In this document: positions 41,601 through 53,600 of the stretch, piece by piece
Layout: each line of letters starts with the position of its first letter
Position numbering within the stretch: the stretch's first letter is position 1
Assembly (NCBI GenBank): GCA_032622095.1
Contig: CP136069.1
Coordinates: forward strand, 163,359,043-163,423,042
Origin: Siphonodentalium dalli
Taxonomy: Eukaryota > Mollusca > Scaphopoda > Gadilida > Siphonodentaliidae
Direction of reading: 5' to 3'
DNA: 64,000 nt
Made by a program: the position numbers and the translations under genes
Notes under the pieces: model-generated
Database searches by the model: none
The model's input: the letters and a program-made list of their open reading frames with translations, nothing else
What the model was told of the DNA's origin: nothing

Positions 41601-44600
41601 TTTTCTTCTCTGAGATTAAGGAACGGAAGGATGTCGTATGTTTTCGAAATATGGCCAAATTTATGGGCGGCCATTCGGTCGGAAATTACATGAAATAAAA
41701 GTTAATGGTGTTTTGTGAAAACAATAGTCTCTATTTTCAAACCAATAGACTCCATTTCCAAACCAATAATCGTTCTTGGATTTAATAAGAGACAGTTCCG
41801 TTTTAATAGATATAAATTCGTAATCAATGTTGACCGATGCAAAATTAATGTTCTATTTTAATTTAATAGTATTCACTGTTCAACTAATATCTAATAACAC
41901 AATTAGTAAGATTCGCCCATATTCAATAAACGTACACTCCGTTTCAATAGTCATATTTTCCTAATCAATAAAGATATTTCAAACCAATAGACGATTTCTC
42001 ACGAGCAATGATTATCGTTATAAAACTAATAGACCTTGTCATTCTTATATTTAATAGATATAAATTATCACGAATGCACAATTAATGACGTTCTTTCAAT
42101 TCAATAGGTTTCGTCAAGTGCGTATGGGTTTCGTATTCCAACCAATATCTAATTGCGCAATCTACTATTTCCGGTCAAACCAATGATTAGGAATTCGAAA
42201 TCAATGATTAAAACGTGAAATAACGCTAGGGGTCTCCGATGGCGATGTTTGAAGAAACTTTATTCATGTGACGTCAGATAATATCTTCCCGCACAAATGG
42301 CACCCGTGCATTGTCTCGAATTATGGGAAGAACTATCGTCCTTATACGAGCGAAAAGATGAGCGAATATGGTGTGGTATTATAAACTCACGCGTTCGTAA
42401 CTCTATTTTTCGTTTAGAGTTAGTGTTCTTAGGTAAAAACAATTGGCGCGCGTGCGGCCCCTGTCGCCGTCCTTGGTAGGGATTGATTAATCGAGTGATA
42501 ATTTAATGAACGTTTGTATATGACGTGTATAAGGTCAAATGAATAACAAACATACGTATTTGAATTATTATTTAATCAAAATTTCATCAAATTGCCCGTG
42601 CAACACGTATCGCATAGCATATACGATTCTTGATTGTCGTGACTGAACGAGCACGGTATAATACCACACCATATTCGCTCATCTTTTCGCTCGTATAAGG
42701 ACGATAGTTCTTCCCATAATTCGAGACAATACACGGGTGCCATTTGTGCGGGAAGATATTATCGACGAACTACAATCTACACAGACATAAGAATAGTAAA
42801 CAGGGAGTTATGTCAGGAACATCATCGAATAACGATACCTTCGGTCGATACGAAGATAATGCGTATGATCGAGAAACGGATATAGATTCGGATGAAGATG
42901 AACGGGAAATGATATCAGCTAAGAATAGTAAACACGGATTTATGTCAGGAACACCGTCGAAGAACGATGTACTCAGTCAATACGAAGATACTGAGTATGA
43001 TCTAGAAACGGATATAGATTCCGACGAAGATGAACAGGAAATGATATCAGATTCGTCAGATAATAGCTTCGCCGGTGGTAGTGCGGTAATCGGCTATAAG
43101 AAAGCTGCGAAATGTGTCAACGAGATGGATACATTCAAAAGTATGTTTCAACGCGTTAGCAACGGTGCGGAAGCGATGGCAGAGTGGTCAGATAAAGTTG
43201 ATCAACTAATGAAAGAAGAGAGCATGCCGGAAGAAGAAGCCGATGAAAAAGCTCAACTAGAATGCATCGACAGATTTTGAACTCTTTCTCAAAAGTTACA
43301 GACGATTGATAGAATACCAGCATCGATTGAAAACATCGCCCATACATAACACTATCATGAAGAAAATGGTCAAGCTGACAAAACTCGGATATAATAATGA
43401 ATGGGCTGCGGATGAAGCGATGAGAAAATTCAAGAAACTCTTGGAAATAAATCTAAAGGTTGAAGATGATTAAATTTTAATAAACTTCATCAAACTGTTA
43501 TTATCGACTTCGTTATATATTCATATTGGGGTGGGAGCCAAGATGGTTGACTTGCTCTTTGTCCTTCTCATTTGCTCACTCGCTCTTTTTCCCTCACCTC
43601 ACTTGCTCACTTGCTCTTATTCCCTCTCCCCACATGCTCACTTGCTCTTTTTCCCCCTCTCCTCACTTGCTCACTTGCTCTTTTTCCCTCTCATCACTTG
43701 CTCTTTTTCCCTCACCTCACTTGCTCTTATTCCCTCTCACCTCATGCTCTCACTTGCTCTTTTTCCCCTCTCCTCACTTGCTTATTTGCTCTTTTCTTTT
43801 TCACTCACCTCACTTGCTCTTTTTCCCTCTCACCACTTGCTCACTTGCTCTTATTCCCCCTCCCCACATGCTCACTTGCTCTTTTTTCCCTCTCCTCACT
43901 TGCTCACTTGCTCTTTTTCCCTCTCCTCACTTGCTCTTTTTCCCTCTCCTCACTTGCTCACTTGCTCTTTTCCCCTTGCTCTTTTGCTCTTTTTCCCTTG
44001 CTCACTTGCTCTTTTTCCCTTGGTCGTTTGCTCTTTTGCTCTTTTTCATTATCATTTGCTCACTCGCTCTTTTTCCCTCACCTCACTTGCTCACTTGCTC
44101 TTATTCCCCCTCCACACATGCTCACTTGCTCTTTTTTCCCTCTCCTCACTTGCTCACTTGCTCTTTTTGCCTCTCCTCACTTGCTCTTTTTCCCTCTCCT
44201 CACTTGCTCACTTGCTCTTTTCCCCTTGCTCTTTTGCTCTTTTTCCCTTGCTCACTTGCTCTTTTTCCCTTGGTCGTTTGCTCTTTTGCTCTTTTTCACT
44301 TGCTCACTTGTGATTTTCCCTCTCCTCACTTGCTCATTTGCTCTTTTTCACTTGCTCACTTCCTCCTTTCCCCTCTCCTCACTTGCCCATTTGCTCTTTC
44401 CCCCTCTCCTCACTTGCTCAGTTGGTCTTTCCCCCTCTCCTCTATTTAATCTTTTCTCGATTTTGATTTTGTTTTATGTTTAAATTTTTGAATAATTTAG
44501 AATGTTTTTTAATTTTTTGGAAAATTAGATTTTTTGGAATTTTTTTTTAATTTGATTTTGTTTTAAAGTTTTTGGAAATTATTATTTTTTATTACACACT

Positions 44601-47600
44601 TAGACGTGATTTATAAGGATTTCTTGGTGAGTTAAAAGTGATAATGTCACACCTGTGAATTACGTCACCGGTGAGAGCACGCGATTTTAGACAGTTCCGT
44701 CTAAGCCGGAACTATTTTCACTTTCTGCGGCTCAAACATGGTTGAAGTTGAACAGAAACGAACTGCTAACGATGATGCAGAACCAGTTAATAAAGTGGTA
44801 AAATGAAGAAGAACCTTACCTATTATCGACTCCGATGATTCGGACGATGTCATATATATTCCAGTAAAATGAACTACGAACAATTCCATGTGAACAATAC
44901 ATTTATCCAGTTCCGAGCTGAATTTCCACGTGTTGCACTTCGAGAGTTTGTTTACGTCGATGATTAAAATATCGTCACTTCGAAACTTATCTTTCTACTT
45001 TTAGCACGATTTCCAAACATTTCCTGTATGAACCAACATTATTTACACACACCATCAGCATCTTCACAATATTCCGTTCCAAGTGCCATGCTTGTTCGGT
45101 CAGAATAAACACAATTTTTACAGAGAATTTCCGAAACTTTAAAAAATGAATGGCATCAAATTTTGAGGTCAATCGGTATCGTTACGTCACAATTATTTAA
45201 AATATGTGTCCGTCCGCGTAACTGCACGCGCAACTGTACGTTGGGGTTCAAAATGGGAGAATCAGCTGATCTGGGCTTATTTTGTCACATCTTCTCTTTA
45301 GGAATTAGCAACTTTTAGTGGTTGAAAGTGTGTAATAAACAGAATAATCAATTGGTTTCGATGATAACGTGACATAATTCACTCGGGTAGCCGGTCCTAT
45401 TGGTAAAACCCTCGTTCGCTCCGCTCACTCGGGTTTTACCAGGCCCGGCTCCCCTCGTGAATTATGTCACGTAATCATCGAAACCAATTGATTACTCTCT
45501 ATTTATTTGAATTTTTGAAAATTTAGAAAATTTTTGAAATTTTTGAAGTTTTTGGAAATTTTTATATTTGTTTGGGATTTTTGAAATTTTTGAAATTTTT
45601 GGAATTTTTGAAATTTTTGAAATTTTTGAAATTTTTGAACTTTTAAACTTTCATTTTTTTTTCATTTTTTTGAAAAGAATAAAGTTTTTCACTGCGAGTG
45701 TCACTTTAACATTCATCCACAGTGTGTGCCGTGTGTCACCTTAACAATCATCCACAGTGAGTGCCTAGTGTCCCTTTAAATTCACTTTATGAGTACCGAG
45801 TGTCCCTTTAACAATCATCCACAGTGAGTGCCGAGTGCCACTTTAACAATCATCCACAGTGAGTGCCTAGTGTCACTTTAAAACAATCATCGACAGTGCG
45901 TGCCTAGTGTCCCTTTTTAAATTCACTTTATGAATACCAAGTGTCCCTTTAACAATCATCCACAGTGAGTGCCGAGTGTCACTTTAACAATCATCCACAG
46001 TGAGTGCCTAGTGTCACTTTAACAATCATCTACAGTGGGTGCCTAGTTTCCCTTTAAATTCACATTATAAGTACCGAGTGTCACTTTAACATTCAAGACT
46101 GAACCTACCCCCTGTTCATCAAGGTCCTCACGTAATATACATGTAGATAATATTCCGTTCAGTATACGCGGGTGGACCGAAAGTGGTGCCGTACAGATCA
46201 TCTAGCACCTGACCTCAAATAGGTCATGACATATGATGACCTAGGATTATCTAAATTAGCGAGAAAGTAGGTCATGACCTATGATGACCTAGGTCAAACT
46301 GCCTAGACTGATACCAACTGGGGTACTGCAGAGAATATAGGTCAAACTGTCTAGACTGAACCCAACTGGGGTACTGCCGAGAATATAGGTCAAACTGTCT
46401 AGACTGACCCCAACTGGGCGGGGTATCACCAGTTAACGCATGTAGCTGACTGGAATTTCAATGAATTCATGAACCTTTGAGTGAGAAAATCGTAGTGAAA
46501 TGTTACCGGTCAATGTGACAGATCTACCCGTTCCAAATCGCTATCGCTTTATGCGCTGAATTGAAAGTACCCAAGTTACCGTGACGATGTTCACCGATTT
46601 ACCCGTACCCGTTCCCGTCGGACGGGTATCGCAAACTCGCTAATGAGGACAGTGACATTGAATATCAGTGATAATCGAGCACAGTGTATGCTGTCGTCTG
46701 TCCGTTATACATGTACCCTATATCATGTACCATTAGTGTTTCTTTTTCTTTTGTTTTGTGTTGTTATGATCACCAGTTCAATTCATAAGATCTGTTGTAT
46801 TTCAGTTGAGTATTTTAATTACGTTTGTTGTTTCTGACAGAGCAGCATGCACTTATCTCATTCGTTGTATCATATCAACATAAGTAAAATGTCGAGGAGA
46901 TAGGAAGTGGATACCTTCACTACGGTGACATCGGTTACTTATTCCCAGTTCCTTATTCGGAAACATTCAATCTTGACCAATTAACGGTGCGGTATGATGA
47001 CTCACTCCAAACTATACTATAAAAACCGAAAACTGCACCAATATAGCCCGTGCGGTTGCCACAGGTGGAGGTGGCCAAAATGGCAACCATAGCCGTTTCG
47101 GTATTTATGAAACGATTTTGACCAAATAAACGACGAGTTATGGTTGCCCACCCCAAATTATACTATAAAACCGAAAACTGCATCCCTCTAGTCCGTGCGG
47201 TTGCCACATGCATTTCTTGTTTAGTTTTTAAAATTTGATTTAAATATGATAAAATATAGTCATGCGAGACTCCCCATAAAACGTCATATGTTGTGGGTAA
47301 CAGGGAATTATGCAAACCACGAAACAGCACATATCATGCACATCCAAATCTTTATTCTGTAAATTATATGATTATTTTTAGGAGCCTATGTTGAATTATG
47401 GAGAAAAAAACGCGAGTGAACACAGTGTTATATGCATGCAACATGCCAAGCGTCAATTCCGGGGGGGGGCACCTTTGGCACCTGTGTTACTAATAACGCG
47501 AGCCAAACAGTAAAGGTCTATTATTAGTCCAGTGCATTTATGGTTTCACCTAACTAATTGCAACACAAAGTTTCTCAGTGGGAATAAGTACTTTAACCCA

Positions 47601-50600
47601 TCACAAACAACATATTAAATATAAAACAGAATCAAGAAATGCGAAATTGATGAATTTTGTGAAATAAATTTGTCAAAATTTGGTAAAATACTCTATTTAT
47701 GGCGCTATTCAAGAATGTTTATAAAAACCTTTATTTCACAAGGCATTTCATTTATATATATGTACACAACCCTGATTACAGAACAGAAAACCTTTCCCAG
47801 ATACGTAGAGTATTGTTTTTGTTCTGTGTCTCCAAAATTTGGAGTTTATATAATTTCGGAGCCTAAATTTCTCAAAATTATTTAAATGTACCCAATGAAC
47901 TGATTCACGGGATTTTTAATTGATGAACTGGGATGTAGGTCGATAAAATGGTGTTCCATTCCTGCATTTACATATACCCCGTCGATTAAAAGTCATTTGC
48001 CTCCCAATATTTTAATTATAATTGAGTTAAACTGCGTTGCAGAGAATCTGTTCCCGATTTATTTCTTAACGGGATTTTAAACTGCTTAATTGGGGTGGAT
48101 GTTGGTCAAATGGAGTTCCCTCTCTATATTGGGATATAACCCATATATTACATGTCATTAGCACAATCTACGACAAACTATCTTCGTCATAATTCAGTTA
48201 CACTGTGTTCTGATGAATCTTATAAACTGTATACATGATGAACCGCTGATCGGCATTTTGAACTACTGAACTGGGTTAAAGATCGGTCGAGTGATGTTCC
48301 TACCATGTGATGGAATATAACTCGTCGATAACAGATCATTTGCACAATCCACGGACGACTATCTTCATTACAATTGAGTTAAACTTAATTGGGGAGAATC
48401 TGCTAAGCTGGATACCCAATGGATTATTGGGTATTGGATTTTGAACTGTTGATCTGTGTTGAGGTTGGTCAAATTGTACTCCCTCTCTATATTGGGGATA
48501 TACAAGTAATCTGCGTTTACTACACCGACTATTGTCGTTAAAATTGAGTTAAACTGTGTTCGGTAGAATCTACTGAACTGAACGCACAACTTCTAATTTA
48601 ATAACTTTGTCATATTGAGTTAAACTGTTCAAGAGAATCTGCTGAACTTTAGCCGATGAACTGCTGACAGGGAGTTTGAACTGCTGAACTGGGACGGAGG
48701 TAGGTCAAATCGATCGTCTTATATATAGGTATACCCAATCAATTACAAGTAATTTACCCAATATCTAACATGATATCTTCGTTGTAATTGAGTTTAACTG
48801 ATCGGGTGAATCTGCTTAATTGTAGCTGATTAACTGCTGAACGGGAGATTGAACTGCTGAACGGCATGGTGGTTAGTCAAATGGTGTCCAATACTCATAC
48901 TGGGATATAACCAACAGATAACCATTCATTTACACGACTTTCAGCCGACTGTCTAAATTAAACATGAGCTAAACTGGGGTCGGAAAATCTGCTGATCAGC
49001 AATTTAGTATATAAATGAACCAATAGTTTAAAAGATAGTATTCTGTCAACTGTAGCGCCGTATACCCAATATTTGCCACGATATCAAAATCACTCTAAAA
49101 TTAACCATGCGTTCTTTGTTATATTTAAGTGTTTAAACAATGTTCCCAATCGACGACTATATTTTTGTTGACTGAACCACCAGTTTGACAAATACAACTT
49201 TCTGAGCATTACGACTCCATTTATACCGCCATTGAGGGTTTTTTTTTCGAAATTAAAACATAATTAAAATGTTCACGATTTCAAGCCGTGATGGCCTTTT
49301 TTGAGAAATCATCGACAATTCGGACTAAATAACACAAAGAGATCATAATAACATATATTATTGTCCTAGTGCTATACTTTTCTGGTTCTTTCCCAGTTAA
49401 AACCGTCTCCTTTCGGCAAAGGCGGCAATCTATTAATTGAACTCGAATTTCTCAAATTACTCAATGCTCAGTAAAGTTCGTGTATTAATTTTGAGCAACA
49501 TCAAATAATTCTTCACACAAGTCAGTGTACATTATATGTGCACTGCATCCCATTGTGAAATGCTTTTCAGTTTCAACTTTGTTTCCCATTACACCAAAAA
49601 TTCAGGGGTATGTGGTTGGGTGGGTACAGAAAACACGTTGTTTTCCGGTCTTTGCAATAGTTTTCCTTTTGGATTTTCTTCACCTAATTACAAGGTAATT
49701 ACCCAATATGGTGAGTGTTTGATTATATTATGATCTATATAACACATATATGGCATTGGCATATTAAACATACTAGATACAGGTCCCAGTGAGGCTAGTG
49801 AGCATGTTGCCATAAGAAAATTGAAGTGTTTGGCAACTCTATCATTCAAAGTGCCTATGTTTCTGTACGCAACTACTGTGATCGGTGCATGGTACCACAG
49901 CTAAACATGTAAGCATTGTGTTCTTAATGACAATCCATTGCACATGTTGGCATGAACAGTTCCAGTACATTTACCGATTGGGCTAAGTGTCTCAATCAAA
50001 ATACTAATTAGGCTCCGTGTTGCTTAACTTACATCGTCAAATGAGAATCGAATGCCACTTTCGTTAATGTGCGTAGATATTGACCAGTTGGTTCTATTTT
50101 ACATTTTTTTGCAGTTTTAGCCTCAATGTTTTTCTGAATTCTTTTACCACGGCATAACTACTCCCCGGCTGATCGCGGAAGACCAATATGGTATGCGGCT
50201 TTTACGGACCCTGGCTCTTACGGACCCTGGCTCTTACGGACCCTGGCTTTTACGGACCACCGGCTGATACGGACCCTGGCTTATACGGACCCCGGCTCAT
50301 ACGGACCTCAATTAAAATATGAAATTTTCAAACTTATATTTATGAATTTTAATATATAATTATGATTGTCTTTTCACACATATATCTGTATTAATTGAGA
50401 ATTTCGGTGATTTTTTTTGTAAATATGTTATACATGTATGTAATATACTGTGCTTGTTAATCTTCGATCTCGGAGGATAATTAAAGAATATATATAAACA
50501 CTCGTGTGTAATCCCTTTATATTGTTTTATAAACAGACACGCGGTGATAAATGGTCAGTGAATGGTGATCTGGATGAATCCACTGAGTTTGATTTGTTAT

Positions 50601-53600
50601 GAAAACATGTTAGTAAAAACACAACTGGTATATATTCAACTGATGTATTGTTGACTGGCAGAACCATCAACAGGAAAAGCCTGGATCGACGACCAGGGCA
50701 AGATTGTATACTCAAGATACCCACTACCACTGAAATAAAGAACCCAAGAAAATTATGTCAAAAATGTGTTTTTTTTTTCTTTTTTCCTTTTGCTTTCTTC
50801 ATAATAAAAGCTAATATATGAGGGGTGAAGGAAAGGGCCTATTGGCCCTTTCGACCATCCCGGGGTTAGCCCCCCCCCCCCCCAAATACTCCCTTCAATG
50901 ACTGGCATAATTCCACAATGTCTAACTGTGCTCCATTCGGCTTCGTCAGGAGGTTATTGGCTGCATTGAACCTGAATGTTCCCGTTTGACACATCCAGTC
51001 GGGTTTGTGACACAGGTGAGTTATAACAAAATGTTAGGAAAACGAGTGAGACGACCGGAAAGTTGATGTCCTTGTGGATAGACTACTCGTCGATGAGGAT
51101 AACTGCCAGCAAACTACTGAAATAAGCCGCCAAGCTGTACGCCCCAGTTTAGATAATGTTCGTCTGATGTAACGTTGTTCCATTTTTGTTGTCATCATAT
51201 TTTTGTTATCTCAGTATATATGTTGTCGTCAGTATTTTAATTTATTTAAATAAACATAAAAAATAAAATTGTATATTTTAATTGAGGTTCGTATGAGCCA
51301 GGGTCCGTATAAGCCGCGGGTCCGTATAAGCCAGGGTCCGTATGAGCCGGAGGTCCGTATGAGCCAGGGTCCGTAAGAGCCAGGGTCCGTATCAGCCGGC
51401 ATTCACCAATATGTATCGGCCCCAATGTCGTAACATTTGAAATTCAGCGGTGAACAACGTCATGTATTATTTAATTAACAGAAAGATGGTTAATAGCTGT
51501 GCAATTTATGTCACCCAATTTCTCAGCCATATATTGTTGTCGTATATATGCGCGGTTGTTTACTTTTCATTACGTCGCTCATGCACATTTATCACGATTG
51601 AGACATTCAACCCGCTCAGAAGATGTGCTGGACCTGATGAACAATAACATTAAATAACAATAATCTTTGGCTAGCAAACCGTCATCACATTTATTGATGC
51701 TATACTCTGGTATATTTGTATCTTCAAGTATATTAGAGAGGTACTGTACATGGATGTGTGCATACCTAAACATGAGAGAAAGGATCATATCAGACCATAA
51801 GAGTGGATAGTAGATATGGATTTAATATGAGTGAGGGAACGGAACAGTATAAAATACCAGAAGTTTGCAAAAGCTTGGTAAAGTCAATTGACATGTAAGT
51901 TTGGGAGTGGGTCCCAAAAACATGGGCGGAAATGTTTCAGTTTTGTGCACGAATGGGTTGGTGTGTATCAGGAGTGCTGTTTTGTGTTTCTATAGCTAAT
52001 ATATGATTGATAACACTCAGTCGGGTGAACATGTGTGTATTTATATGACATATGCTGGAACTTAGTGGAATGTATTTGTGGTGATTTTCGAAGAAGGCTA
52101 GGTATTAGCAGCCTAGTAGGTACTCACTTTCACATGTTGGAATGGTTGGGGTATAAACGTCATTAGTCTGACATGTCACTTCCACTGCACCACGTGCGTT
52201 ATACCCCTCAACACATATCAATGTACAAACTGTACCAAAGATTAGTTCCGGTCTGTTGCACGTCAGTTGTCCATTATCGACATCACGGTAGGTACAGGTC
52301 CGAACTGAATGGTAGAACAATAATGGCATGTTCACATGTAGCTACAAGAAAATATCTACAAGAACGACAACTTACAAGCGATTGCAGGGCACGCTGTCTG
52401 TGGGCAATGTCTACTATTTTCCATAATTTTGCCGCCATTTTTGCCGTAATTTTGAGTTAGAGTGACAATCTTGGTTCCATTGAGTTGGAATAGTCATAAG
52501 TAATTGTATTCTCAATTACATTGCACAGTTCTGCTCATTTCTTGTTGAACTATGACTAGAATGACTAGAATGATGATTTTTGGTTTTAAAAAATATACCG
52601 CTTTCTGTAAAATCAAATGTTTGAAGGATTTGGTGGCCTATATGACCCAGGGAATGACATATTTCATTGCCACAATAATTAGTTAACACGCAATTCTCAA
52701 CCAATTCCAAACAGCCGAAACTAATCTAGAATATATTAGTGAAAAATAATAATATTTTCCACTTCCGGTGGCCATTTTGGTGGTCATCTGGGAGGGGTGT
52801 TCCTAATTTGCCCTAGAATGGTAGCGTTATATCTTATCTTCACAATAATATATACATTTGAATACATTTGTAAAGATTTTCTCTGTCTAATTTGCATCAA
52901 ATTGACTTATAGTGCCTCGTCATAAAAACGGCGGCCATGTTGAGTTCCATCTTGTCTCGTGTCTAACGGACACTTTTTCTTCATGTTAATATCGCTTAAA
53001 AGTTGAGGGACATAACAGTGAAGAAAATGAGTGGGGTAAAGTTCAGTCCCAGACTATTATAGTTGTATTTTCATCGCATATTTGTTACCTATTGACCTCT
53101 GGTGACATCATAAATGAACAAAATCATATTTATGTTGATAATATTGGATAGAGTACTGAAATACCTACAAAATGACACATTACCTGTTAAAATCAAATGA
53201 CATCACTTATATGAGATTATAGTATCGCCCATCCCATCATAATCTGAACAAAATGGTAACTGGGTAAGTCTAAATTTTGACCAAATAGGCACACTAGAAC
53301 CCAAAATATTTACGGTTAACATCATTTTTCATGAACATTACACATTGGGGTACATGTAAATACCAAATAAGTTAAGTAGTGTGTCTGCCCGAGGGGTCCT
53401 ACCCACCCATAGATTAATAAAATTACCAGTCAGAACAGGCCAGAGCATAGGATTGAATATGATCTCAGTAAAACAAAAGTAAAACAAACCTCACCTTTGA
53501 CCCAAAATTCGAGATGGGGAGCACCCATACGAATGGGTCCAAAACAAAGAACTTGAGGCAAAACAATTATTAATTTCGAACTTCGAACCCTTCAACCCTT

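Larger units (their letters stand above)
39938..52127 (-). other. 12.2-kb intron, dense in satellites and mobile-element debris
   Basis: Contains, in order: a dispersed repeat copy (40535-40945), a decayed repeat-borne gene (41038-41690), a phased array (41702-42206), a 107-bp inverted repeat with a broken zinc-finger gene, CT-rich minisatellite DNA, two tiny ORFs, a hairpin, 36-bp and ~180-bp satellites and a Mutator-like element. 39938-40534, 46441-47904, 49001-50181 and 51414-52127 show nothing recognisable. Confidence 0.8.

Noticed and set aside
43526-44483. Three overlapping long frames (307, 260 and 303 codons) rich in Leu, Ser, Pro and Phe
   Set aside because: All three plus frames are open at once because the DNA is a CT-rich minisatellite with almost no A/G. 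No domain and no codon bias.
45690-46100. 36-bp direct repeats considered as a CRISPR array
   Set aside because: Units are contiguous with no unique spacers, and the context is an animal intron.
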